Numbered from the stretch's first letter, positions 1 through 6,658 are shown. The stretch: 11,037 nt of DNA from Rhodobacteraceae bacterium UBA1957 (GCA_002336405.1 DDEJ01000084.1:929-11965), one strand, 5' to 3'. The notes: generated from the sequence alone by a model not told the origin. Numbers and translations are program-made.

Positions 1-123
1 CACGCCCACGAAATTGGAAAATATGGCAGCCCCCCCGGAGGTGCTATAATCAATGCTGCATCTTTGCGAATGCCTGATACTATTACATCAATAGACATAA
101 TAAAATTTGTTGTGGGGTTGTGA
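1..123 (+). CDS. 3' end of an unidentified gene (partial)
   Basis: The first reading frame is open from the window edge for 40 codons and ends in TGA at 121-123. The visible tail contains the stretch GKYGSPPGGAIINAASLRMP and ends in FVVGL. The other two + frames close early: TAA by about 48 and TGA by about 77. I do not recognise the product. It does not resemble the C-terminus of KpsM, the permease expected to partner KpsT. It points the same way as the capsule operon, but about 136 bp separate its stop from the likely kpsT start, and a regulatory-looking dyad lies in that gap. It may therefore be a neighbouring surface-polysaccharide gene rather than an operon member. Length alone does not prove it is coding. 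Confidence 0.4.
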   Translation, partial: HAHEIGKYGSPPGGAIINAASLRMPDTITSIDIIKFVVGL

Positions 124-172
124 TATAACGGCACAACAGCCTTCAGAATAGAGATGCCGCATACCCGCCATA

Positions 173-189
173 TTTAAGACATACTTAAA
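173..189. promoter_or_regulatory. 17-bp dyad containing an exact CtrA-type box (TTAA-N7-TTAA)
   Basis: The sequence TTTAAGACATACTTAAA is a perfect inverted repeat: TTTAAG, five bases, CTTAAA. Positions 174-188 read TTAA, seven bases, TTAA, which is the classic full binding motif of the alphaproteobacterial response regulator CtrA. The box is 71 bp upstream of the likely kpsT ATG at 260, in the gap after the preceding gene. A weak -10-like CATAAC lies at 196-201, 16 nt after TTAAGA. Binding is inferred from the motif alone, and another dimeric regulator could use the same dyad. Confidence 0.45.
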
Positions 190-259
190 GTCCAGCATAA
201 CCGTGCAGGCAATCGGTCCTGGTATCTTTGACATCCCTTTAACAGAGTTCACTTTCCGC

Positions 260-919
260 ATGCTGGAATTCGAAAATGTAAGCAAATCCTTTTGGACCGG
301 TGTTCAAAGGAAAGTTATTTTAGACCGTGTCTCTTTTAAGGTAGAGCTGGGTACAAGCTTGGGTATTTTGGCGCCGAACGGCACTGGCAAAACCACACTA
401 ATCAACATGATGGCCGGATTGGAGAAACCTGACGAGGGCGTCATTCGTAGGAATTGCAGAATATCTTTTCCCCTTGGTTTCATGGGCGGGGTGGTTCCCA
501 AACACTCTGCAATGATCAACGCGCGTTATATTGCACGGCTCTACGGATTGGACCCCGATTATGTTGAGGCCTTCTGTCGCTGGCTCTGCGGTCTGGATGA
601 GTATTTTGACCAGCCTTTGGGGGTTTACTCCAGCGGGATGAAAGCACGCTTTACATTCTCACTGATGCTGGCCTTGGAATTTGACATTTATCTCATCGAC
701 GAAGGCATGCCCAGCAGTACCGATGCAGAATTCAACAGAAAATCTGCGAGCATCCTTCAGGAAAGGCTGCAAACAACCACGATCATCATTGTGTCGCATC
801 AGCCTGAAGTACTTGAGAAATTTGCAAAAAAAGCAGCCGTATTACATTGGGGAAAATTACATATGTTCGAAAGCTTGGAGGAGGCAAAGCAACTTTATGA
901 CTATGAAACAACCCGTTAG
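260..919 (+). CDS. kpsT: Capsular polysaccharide export ABC transporter, ATP-binding protein
   Basis: This is the cytoplasmic ATPase of an ABC-2 type exporter that, in the KpsMT family, moves finished capsular polysaccharide across the inner membrane. From the ATG at 260 the product is 219 residues, the same as E. coli KpsT as I recall it. It shows Walker A (APNGTGKTT, about residues 38-46), a signature region YSSGMKAR, Walker B FDIYLIDEG and an H-loop IIVSHQ. The first Walker A glycine is alanine. A GTG at 203 would add 19 residues not expected in the family; neither start has a good Shine-Dalgarno sequence, so homology decides. The stop lies 23 nt inside kpsE, suggesting translational coupling. 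The permease gene kpsM is not in the window. Family assignment is firm; the polysaccharide exported is unknown. Confidence 0.9.
   Translation: MLEFENVSKSFWTGVQRKVILDRVSFKVELGTSLGILAPNGTGKTTLINMMAGLEKPDEGVIRRNCRISFPLGFMGGVVPKHSAMINARYIARLYGLDPDYVEAFCRWLCGLDEYFDQPLGVYSSGMKARFTFSLMLALEFDIYLIDEGMPSSTDAEFNRKSASILQERLQTTTIIIVSHQPEVLEKFAKKAAVLHWGKLHMFESLEEAKQLYDYETTR
877..884 (+). promoter_or_regulatory. Ribosome-binding site that decides the kpsE start
   Basis: GGAGGAGG lies inside the end of kpsT, 12 nt before the ATG at 897 and 18 nt before the second in-frame ATG at 903. It supports 897 as the kpsE start over 903, and over the much longer open frame beginning at 681, which would run antiparallel in sense to no known domain and overlaps most of the kpsT 3' end. 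Confidence 0.65.
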
Positions 920-2699
920 GAAATTTCGCATCAGGCGTGTTCCTACAACGCCAAGCCCCCAACTGGACACAGCACCGGAAAAATCGACAGACAACCAAGT
1001 GTTCTCTACGGCCAATCAAATCCAAACCACGCATGTCCAAACCGCACAAAGCCAAGCCGAGCAACCAAAAACCGAACATACTCAAGCCAGCCCTGCTGAA
1101 GGCGGCCAGTCCCAAAAAGCGCAGCCTCTAGACGGGCACACACAAGTAAACGTGTCTCAACATCTTCATCCTCAAAATGATCCAGAGACAACACCCGAAA
1201 CCGATCTCCAAAAAAATGCATCCCCGGCAGTATCGGACAAAACCACTGATATGACACCCGCTCATCAGATCGAGGCAATCCAAAAAGAGGGGCTCACCGG
1301 GCGTCAACTACGCATGGCACGTCGTACCGCCAATGAACACAAATTGCCTGCGCAGACAGATTTTGATGCCGTGCGTCTGCTTAGGCTAAAAGGAATTGAT
1401 CCTTTTAACCGCAGCAATCCACTTGATTGGATTTCACCAGAGCAAAATCAAAACAAGTCTCCATCTCCCAGCGATACAAAAGTCCAGCTTCCACAAAAAA
1501 TTGAAAAAGCCCCCGAAACCCTGCCCTCTACCGACGTCAATCCGATCGACCGTCGAAGCAAAGAGATCCTGCAAATTCAGCTAGAGATTACCCGCAGGCG
1601 CCGCCAAAAGGCGGTAATGTTATTGGCACGTTTGGTGGTTTTTGTCTTCTTGCCCACGGCGATAACCGCTTGGTACTTTTATTTTATTGCAACACCGCTG
1701 TATTCAACCAAAGCAGAGTTTCTAATTCTGAACGCCGAGGGGAGCGCTAGTTCAGGTGCAGGAGGGCTGCTTGCAGGCACGGGCCTCGCCTCAAGCCAAG
1801 ACGCAGTCTCAGTGCAAAATTATCTGTTATCGAAAGAGGCAATGTTACGCCTAAACAACGATGTCGGGTTCAAAGCCCATTTTTCACAAAGCTGGATCGA
1901 CCCATTACTACGGCTTGACGAGAACGCCTCAAACGAAAAGGCCTATAAGCTTTACAAGCGCAACCTCGAGATTGGCTATGATCCAACCGAAGGGGTACTG
2001 AAAATGGAAGTCACAGCCGTAAATCCGGCCGTCTCCAAACAATATGCCGAAGCTTTGATTGCGTATTCAGAGGAAAAAGTAGACAACCTGTCACGCCGCA
2101 AACGTGACAATCAGGTTGCAGACGCCGAGCAGGCGCTTGAAAAAGCCCATCAAGAACGGCTGGATGCGCAGGAAAAGCTGTTACGGTTGCAACAGGAAAA
2201 TGCAGTGGTCGACCCCTTGGGCAAGTTAACCGCCATGCGGGCCCGAATTACCCAATTTGAAACCGAGCTGCAATTTAAAAGACTGCGCCTACAGGCTTTG
2301 CTGGACAATCTGCGCCCCAACAATGCAAAAGTGTCAGGCCTGAAGGGCGATATCAGACGTCTCAATACTTTGCTTGATGAAATGAACCTAGAAATGGTGG
2401 ATGCATCACAAGGAGAGCAATCGCTTGCCGACCTAAGCTTGCAAATTTTGATGGCACAGGGCGATTTGCAAACCCGCGATATGATGCTGCAAAGATCCCT
2501 GGAAAACTTAATCCAGACCCAGCGAGAAGCCGGCGCACAAGTGCGCTACCTCACGACCAGCGTATCCCCGGTAGAGGCACAAGATCCAAGTTACCCGAAA
2601 AAGTTCGAAAACGCGATCCTTGCTGCCTTGATCTTTTCCGGAATTTACCTGATGCTTTCCTTGACAGCTTCTATACTCCGCGAACAGGTTTCATCATAA
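897..2699 (+). CDS. kpsE: Capsule polysaccharide export inner-membrane protein, PCP-3 / KpsE family, with long N-terminal extension
   Basis: KpsE/BexC/CtrB proteins sit in the inner membrane and extend into the periplasm, linking the KpsMT exporter to the outer-membrane exit channel. This 600-residue product has a first membrane helix at about 239-267 and a periplasmic domain with a charged coiled-coil stretch from about 400. A proline-containing PSYPKK motif lies near 565, and a C-terminal helix at about 573-593. That layout is typical of polysaccharide co-polymerases. Unusually, about 238 residues precede the first helix. Residues 1 to about 130 are rich in Gln, Thr, Pro and Ser and look disordered. 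Residues 133-178 form a more ordered block with GRQLRMARR and DFDAVRLLRLKGIDPF. E. coli KpsE, as I recall, has only a short cytoplasmic tail. The start is chosen by the GGAGGAGG at 877. The stop overlaps the kdsA start by one base. Confidence 0.88.
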   Translation: MTMKQPVRKFRIRRVPTTPSPQLDTAPEKSTDNQVFSTANQIQTTHVQTAQSQAEQPKTEHTQASPAEGGQSQKAQPLDGHTQVNVSQHLHPQNDPETTPETDLQKNASPAVSDKTTDMTPAHQIEAIQKEGLTGRQLRMARRTANEHKLPAQTDFDAVRLLRLKGIDPFNRSNPLDWISPEQNQNKSPSPSDTKVQLPQKIEKAPETLPSTDVNPIDRRSKEILQIQLEITRRRRQKAVMLLARLVVFVFLPTAITAWYFYFIATPLYSTKAEFLILNAEGSASSGAGGLLAGTGLASSQDAVSVQNYLLSKEAMLRLNNDVGFKAHFSQSWIDPLLRLDENASNEKAYKLYKRNLEIGYDPTEGVLKMEVTAVNPAVSKQYAEALIAYSEEKVDNLSRRKRDNQVADAEQALEKAHQERLDAQEKLLRLQQENAVVDPLGKLTAMRARITQFETELQFKRLRLQALLDNLRPNNAKVSGLKGDIRRLNTLLDEMNLEMVDASQGEQSLADLSLQILMAQGDLQTRDMMLQRSLENLIQTQREAGAQVRYLTTSVSPVEAQDPSYPKKFENAILAALIFSGIYLMLSLTASILREQVSS

Positions 2700-3532
2700 T
2701 GAAGAACATAGAGTGTGCCGGTCTAACTTTCGGCAATACACAACCGCTGGCCATAATTGCGGGGCCGTGCCAATTGGAATCCGCCGGCCATGCCGAGATG
2801 ATTGCCGGCCATTTACAAGAAGCTTGTGCCGCCACCGGCGCGCAATTCGTCTTTAAGGCCTCTTTCGACAAGGCCAATCGCACTTCTCTCAGCGGCCAGC
2901 GCGGCATAGGCCTCGATGCAGGGTTGAAGGTGCTTCAGCACATCAAAGATACGCTCAAAATACCGGTTGTGACCGACATTCACAGCCCCGAACAATGCGC
3001 TCCCACTGCCGAGGTCTGCGATATCTTGCAGATCCCTGCCTTTTTATGTCGACAAACTGATCTTCTGCTCGCCGCCGGACAGACCGGCGCGGTGATCAAT
3101 GTGAAAAAGGGCCAATTTCTGGCCCCATGGGATATGCCAAATATTATTGCTAAAATCGAAAGTACCGGCAATCAACGGCTGCTGTTAACCGAGCGTGGGA
3201 CCTCGTTTGGCTATAACACCTTAGTGGCTGATATGCGCGCTCTGCCCCAAATGGCACAATCCGGTTATCCGGTGGTGATGGATGCCACACACTCTGTCGC
3301 ACAACCCGGCGGCAAAGGCACCTCCAGCGGCGGGCAACGTGAATTTGCCCCGGTCATGGCACGGGCAGCCGTCGCATTGGGTATCGCCGCCGTGTTTATC
3401 GAGACCCATGAAAATCCTGACACTGCCCCATCAGACGGGCCAAATATGATTGTCCTCGACCAAATGCCTGCGTTAATCTCAACGCTTATGCAATTCGATC
3501 GGATCGCCAAGGCCAATCCGATCACACTATAA
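2699..3532 (+). CDS. kdsA: 3-deoxy-8-phosphooctulonate synthase (Kdo-8-phosphate synthase)
   Basis: KdsA condenses phosphoenolpyruvate with D-arabinose 5-phosphate to Kdo 8-phosphate (EC 2.5.1.55), the committed step to Kdo for LPS and for the Kdo linker of ABC-exported capsules. The 277-residue TIM-barrel sequence shows GPCQLES, FKASFDKANRTS, VNVKKGQFLAPWDM, DATHSV and FIETHENPDTAPSDGP. Residues C24, H198, E235 and D246 have the same spacing as the metal ligands C11, H185, E222 and D233 of the Aquifex aeolicus enzyme. This indicates the metal-dependent class rather than the E. coli class, which has Asn at the Cys position. The ATG at 2699 shares one base with the kpsE stop (TAATG), so translation is probably coupled. 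Whether another kdsA exists elsewhere for LPS cannot be seen. Confidence 0.95.
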   Translation: MKNIECAGLTFGNTQPLAIIAGPCQLESAGHAEMIAGHLQEACAATGAQFVFKASFDKANRTSLSGQRGIGLDAGLKVLQHIKDTLKIPVVTDIHSPEQCAPTAEVCDILQIPAFLCRQTDLLLAAGQTGAVINVKKGQFLAPWDMPNIIAKIESTGNQRLLLTERGTSFGYNTLVADMRALPQMAQSGYPVVMDATHSVAQPGGKGTSSGGQREFAPVMARAAVALGIAAVFIETHENPDTAPSDGPNMIVLDQMPALISTLMQFDRIAKANPITL

Positions 3533-3627
3533 CTGTGCAATCGGTGAACAAACAACACAAGGCAATCCACAAGCGTTCTACAGGCGGCACCAACCGCCAA
3601 TTGTAAGCTGCACCTTTACTCAAAACA

Positions 3628-3657
3628 AAAAAACCGGGCCTACCCGCCCGGCTTTTG
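3628..3657. terminator. Bidirectional intrinsic terminator between kdsA and trcR
   Basis: The stem CCGGGC (3634-3639) pairs with GCCCGG (3646-3651) around the loop CTACCC. The + strand continues with CTTTT. On the - strand the stem is followed by a run of seven T, so it should stop trcR transcription more strongly than the capsule operon. The two genes converge here. A second, smaller hairpin (GGCGG 3583-3587 with CCGCC 3594-3598) precedes it without a T-run. Confidence 0.85.
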
Positions 3658-3680
3658 ATCTCACGCAGATGGTCTGAGGC

Positions 3681-4433
3681 CTATGGTTGCTCGTCCCCAC
3701 TGCCCCCGTCACTGGGAAGGTTGAAAAAGCTGTCGGCGTCGCGGATATCGACTGGACCACTGTCTTCATCTTCATCGTCTTCCCGCAAGGCAAAGGCTTC
3801 CAGGCCGCTGGTGTCCTCGGCCAATTTTGGCTCTACGGGCATCTCAAGGCTCTGTGCAGTGCTGACCAGCTTGCGGCGTTCATCGTCGCTCATCACGACG
3901 CCCTCAGCCAGCTTCTTCGCTGCGGCTTTTTGCACAACCGCATCAAGCTCTGACTGCTTACACAGACCAAGAGCCACAGGATCAATCGGTTGAATGTTAG
4001 AAATATTCCAATGCGTCCGCTCGCGAATCGCCTGAATCGTTGGCTTGGTAGTGCCGACCAGTTTGCCGATCTGGCTGTCAGAAAGCTCCGGGTGAAACTT
4101 GACCAACCACAGGATCGATGCAGGGCGGTCCTGCCGTTTCGAAAGCGGTGTATAACGAGGGCCGCGACGCTTTTCCTCACCCTGAGCTGCCGCATTAAAC
4201 TTAAGCTTCAACTGTCTCAGATGATTGGCCTCAGCACCTGCAATCTCTTCACTGGTCAATTGGTTATTTACCACCGGGTCAAACCCTTTGACCCCAGTTG
4301 CAACATCCCCATCTGCAATCCCCTGCACTTCTAATTCATGCATGCCGGTAAAATCACCGATCTGCTTGAAGGTCAGTGTGGTGTTGTCGACCAACCAAAC
4401 AGCGGTCGCTTTTGCCATGATAGGTTTGCCCAT
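3681..4433 (-). CDS. trcR: DUF1013 family cell-cycle transcriptional regulator, TrcR type
   Basis: The 250-residue product matches the alphaproteobacterial DUF1013 family, named cell-cycle transcriptional regulator TrcR in current databases. Visible parts are an N-terminal helix-turn-helix-like segment at about 10-45 (AVWLVDNTTLTFKQIGDFTG), a second one at about 105-142 (ASILWLVKFHPELSDSQIGK), and a lysine/arginine-rich link between them. The tail, from about 218, is very acidic (REDDEDEDSGP). The open frame continues 80 codons upstream, but the ATG at 4433 is preceded by AAGGAG at 7-nt spacing and gives the family's usual MxKPxMxKATAVWLV start. The gene stands alone behind a 178-bp leader and ends at the shared terminator at 3628-3657. 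Its targets cannot be read from sequence. Family call is strong; the functional name rests on work in other alphaproteobacteria. Confidence 0.88.
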   Translation of the reverse strand: MGKPIMAKATAVWLVDNTTLTFKQIGDFTGMHELEVQGIADGDVATGVKGFDPVVNNQLTSEEIAGAEANHLRQLKLKFNAAAQGEEKRRGPRYTPLSKRQDRPASILWLVKFHPELSDSQIGKLVGTTKPTIQAIRERTHWNISNIQPIDPVALGLCKQSELDAVVQKAAAKKLAEGVVMSDDERRKLVSTAQSLEMPVEPKLAEDTSGLEAFALREDDEDEDSGPVDIRDADSFFNLPSDGGSGDEQP

Positions 4434-4465
4434 TGGGTCTCTCCTTAATACATCTTCCCCCTCGC

Positions 4466-4491
4466 CCTGAAGCAGGCAGCCTGTCATCAGG
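4466..4491. repeat. 26-bp imperfect dyad in the trcR leader
   Basis: The core CAGGC-A-GCCTG (4473-4483) is a perfect inverted repeat. It is flanked by CCTGA at 4466-4470 and TCAGG at 4487-4491, which also pair, with small unpaired spacers. It lies 33-58 nt before the trcR start codon on the - strand. No T-run follows on that strand, so it is not an ordinary terminator. It could be an operator or a leader hairpin. Confidence 0.4.
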
Positions 4492-4611
4492 CGGGTTTCC
4501 ATTTGTGGGGAACTTGTGTCATACATAAGCTGGTTTTTCGAATAAGGAAAGAGCCAATCAACATGGGCCATCGACTGGAATAACCTGCCTTTTGAGGCGC
4601 CTTGCCGCTGT

Positions 4612-5592
4612 TTAGTCACCATCAAGTCGCAAGACAATCTTACCAATATGCGCACTGCTTTCCATCCGGGCATGCGCCTGCGCCGCCTGATCTAGATCAA
4701 AACAACTGTCGATTACTGGTGCGACACGACCCGCGCACAACAACGGCCACACCTGCGTCCGCAGACTGGCAGCAATGCGCGCTTTTGCAACATCCGACTG
4801 CGGACGCAAAGTGCTGCCGGTCAGTGTCAACCGGCGCGTCATCACTTGTGTGAAATTAAGCGCTGTTTTTGGGCCTTGCAAAAATGCAATCTGAACAAGA
4901 CGGCCGTCATCAGCAAGCGCATCAAGATTACGTGCAATATAATCGCCACCCACCATGTCCAAAATAACATCTGCACCGCCCTCGCTTTGCATGATTAGCA
5001 CAAAGTCCGTCTCGCGGTAATTGATCGCCCGCTCTGCTCCCAAATCAAGACAAGCGCGACATTTGGCATCAGAGCCGGCCGTAGTGAACACCCGCGCGCC
5101 AAACGCCCGCGCCAGTTGAATCGCCGTGGTACCAATCCCCGAAGATCCACCATGCACCAAGATGCGCTCTCCCGCCAACAAACCGCCGCGCTGAAACACA
5201 TTCGACCACACAGTAAAAAACGTCTCGGGCAGACAGGCCGCCTGTTTAAGATCAAATCCACTGGGCACCGGCAGACAATGCGCTGCCTGTGTCACCGCAT
5301 ACTCGGCATAACCGCCTCCGGGCAGCAACGCACAAACCTGCTGACCTTGCTGCAGGTCCAAAACGCCCGCGCCACAGGCGGCGATGACGCCCGAAGCCTC
5401 TAAGCCGGGCAAGTCACTGGCGCCGGCTGGTGGATTGTACAAGCCAGCCCGTTGCAGCGCATCGGGCCGGTTGACCCCTGCATAGGCGATTTTAAGAACC
5501 ACCTGTCCTGGTCCCGGGACAGGGATCGGCCGCTCAGCCAATTGCAAAACATTCGGAGGCCCAGGGACAGAAATTTCAATAGCTCGCATCAT
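4612..5592 (-). CDS. NAD(P)H:quinone oxidoreductase, PIG3/zeta-crystallin family (zinc-free MDR)
   Basis: This 326-residue protein belongs to the medium-chain dehydrogenase/reductase superfamily, quinone oxidoreductase branch. Members reduce quinones or other electrophilic carbonyls with NADPH in the cytoplasm. Seen here are an N-terminal GroES-like half, the Rossmann nucleotide loop HGGSSGIG at 147-154, and the PIG3-like TLTGSTLRP at 257-264. The ligand cysteines of zinc alcohol dehydrogenases are not apparent. The start ATG at 5592 follows AAGGTG at 9-nt spacing; a GTG at 5604 overlaps that site and is less likely. The next codon is also ATG. Only 18 nt separate it from the stop of coq9 upstream, so the two are probably co-transcribed, which fits a shared link to quinones. 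The true substrate is not shown by sequence. Confidence 0.88.
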   Translation of the reverse strand: MMRAIEISVPGPPNVLQLAERPIPVPGPGQVVLKIAYAGVNRPDALQRAGLYNPPAGASDLPGLEASGVIAACGAGVLDLQQGQQVCALLPGGGYAEYAVTQAAHCLPVPSGFDLKQAACLPETFFTVWSNVFQRGGLLAGERILVHGGSSGIGTTAIQLARAFGARVFTTAGSDAKCRACLDLGAERAINYRETDFVLIMQSEGGADVILDMVGGDYIARNLDALADDGRLVQIAFLQGPKTALNFTQVMTRRLTLTGSTLRPQSDVAKARIAASLRTQVWPLLCAGRVAPVIDSCFDLDQAAQAHARMESSAHIGKIVLRLDGD

Positions 5593-5610
5593 GGGGTAGA
5601 TCACCTTCGC

Positions 5611-6309
5611 TTAAGGCCGTCGCGACCAGTTGCCCGGCAAATCAACAACCGGCGCGCAGCTTGGTGCTTTAATCTTAGATAAAAGCCAATTTGGTCCTGC
5701 CAAGAGTGGTTTGGCAAGCGGATTGGCGTTCACCTGTGCCTTGAATTTCTCAAATTGCATCACGTTTTCAATACGCCGATCTAAAAACGTCCAAGTGTCT
5801 TGATGATTCGGTGAATGATCGCCCAGCCAATACAGCACAGTCGCACTGTAAACACTGCTGAGGGTCAGGCGCTTGGTGTACCAATTCACATCATCCGAAC
5901 TGTCCCCTATCGCCATCCATATCCGGTCGCATGTGCCCCATACCAAGCCGGCCCCTTCGGCCGCATGCTGTGGCAAAGACATCAGTGTCGCGCCACGACG
6001 GACCGCTTCTTTATCGCTGATGGCGTTCAATCTTGCGCATACCGAAAATGTAATTTTTTCTCTTATTTTCATGGAGTTAAGATCAGATTTCTGCAATTCA
6101 ACCTGCATGGCCTCATCGCCATCATGATGAAAGCGTACCGCCAGATCGATCGCTCCCCGTGGACAAACCAAAGCCACCATTTGCCGCGTAACCGACAGGT
6201 CTTGGCAAGCCGCATTCACGCTGGTTTCGGACCAACCATCAAACGCCACGTGGGGCAGTATCGCGCCTAAGAGTTGCGCCTTCAAGTCCTCATCTGCCAG
6301 TGCAGCCAT
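5611..6309 (-). CDS. coq9: COQ9 family protein (ubiquinone biosynthesis accessory, lipid-binding)
   Basis: The 232-residue product is a COQ9-family protein. In mitochondria COQ9 binds lipids and supports the hydroxylase step of ubiquinone synthesis; alphaproteobacterial members are presumed to do the same. The family hallmark is the segment at about 128-164: CDRIWMAIGDSSDDVNWYTK followed by RLTLSSVYSATVLYWLGD. The N-terminal half resembles a TetR-like helical fold (LLGAILPHVAFDGWSETSV), as known for the family. The ATG at 6309 is preceded by GAGG at 9-nt spacing; a TTG at 6342 would overlap the palindrome and is less likely. The gene is divergent from rpsU, the arrangement behind the older family name rpsU-divergently transcribed protein, and that supports both calls. 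The quinone oxidoreductase gene follows 18 nt downstream. Confidence 0.92.
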   Translation of the reverse strand: MAALADEDLKAQLLGAILPHVAFDGWSETSVNAACQDLSVTRQMVALVCPRGAIDLAVRFHHDGDEAMQVELQKSDLNSMKIREKITFSVCARLNAISDKEAVRRGATLMSLPQHAAEGAGLVWGTCDRIWMAIGDSSDDVNWYTKRLTLSSVYSATVLYWLGDHSPNHQDTWTFLDRRIENVMQFEKFKAQVNANPLAKPLLAGPNWLLSKIKAPSCAPVVDLPGNWSRRP

Positions 6310-6338
6310 ATGTAAATTCCTCGGTTTGTGCCTGCTAG

Positions 6339-6352
6339 ACAAGCTAGCTTGT
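6339..6352. repeat. Perfect 14-bp palindrome between coq9 and rpsU
   Basis: ACAAGCTAGCTTGT reads the same on both strands. It lies in the 107-bp gap between the divergent coq9 and rpsU starts, 29 bp from the coq9 ATG and 64 bp from the rpsU ATG. No T-run follows on either strand, so a DNA operator is more likely than a terminator. No matching known consensus was recognised. Confidence 0.5.
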
Positions 6353-6398
6353 TATTGCTATAGGACCATTTCCTGCAATCCATGCAACTCTAAACTAG

Positions 6399-6409
6399 AA
6401 AGGTGGTGA
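6399..6409 (+). promoter_or_regulatory. Extended Shine-Dalgarno sequence of rpsU, overlapping a small hairpin
   Basis: AAAGGTGGTGA matches 10 of 11 positions of AAAGGAGGTGA, the complement of the 16S rRNA 3' end, and ends 7 nt before the ATG. The overlapping sequence GTGGT (6403-6407), GACA, ACCAC (6412-6416) can fold into a 5-bp stem that covers half the site and abuts the start codon. Pairing strength and use in regulation are inferred. Confidence 0.7.
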
Positions 6410-6416
6410 CAACCAC

Positions 6417-6623
6417 ATGCAGGTCAGTGTCCGCGATAACAACGTTGATCAGGCGCTCCGCGCTCTGAAGAAAAAGCTACAACGCGAAGGCGTTTTTCGG
6501 GAAATGAAGCTAAAGCAACATTTCGAAAAACCGTCTGAGAAAAAAGCGCGCGAAAAAGCCGAAGCCATTCGGCGTGCCCGCAAGTTGGCTCGTAAAAAAG
6601 CTCAGCGCGAAGGCATGATGTAA
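6417..6623 (+). CDS. rpsU: 30S ribosomal protein bS21
   Basis: This 68-residue, strongly basic protein is bS21 of the small ribosomal subunit, which binds near the anti-Shine-Dalgarno end of 16S rRNA and helps initiation. It begins [20 protein letters not shown], the family hallmark, and ends in a Lys/Arg-rich helix ([17 protein letters not shown]). The length is normal for an alphaproteobacterium. The start is certain from the very strong ribosome-binding site. The gene is monocistronic, with its own intrinsic terminator 36 nt after the stop, and is divergent from coq9. Confidence 0.97.
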   Translation: MQVSVRDNNVDQALRALKKKLQREGVFREMKLKQHFEKPSEKKAREKAEAIRRARKLARKKAQREGMM

Positions 6624-6658
6624 AAGATCATCGCATTGTGACGATCAACGAGACGAGA

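Noticed and set aside
45..50. TATAAT resembling a -10 promoter element
   Set aside because: It lies inside an open coding frame and has no -35 element at a usable distance (17 bp upstream reads TATGGC).
203..259. GTG start giving kpsT 19 extra residues
   Set aside because: No better ribosome-binding site, and KpsT proteins begin with the MxxxENVSKSF-like segment at 260; the resulting 219 residues fit the family.
681..896. 72-codon upstream extension of the kpsE frame
   Set aside because: It overlaps the conserved 3' third of kpsT in another frame, has no family similarity, and the GGAGGAGG at 877 points to the ATG at 897.
3583..3598. Hairpin GGCGG/CCGCC as terminator of kdsA
   Set aside because: No T-run follows; the real terminator is the hairpin at 3634-3651.
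6310..6342. TTG start extending coq9 by 11 residues
   Set aside because: The ATG at 6309 has GAGG at 9-nt spacing, and the extension would run into the palindrome between the divergent genes.
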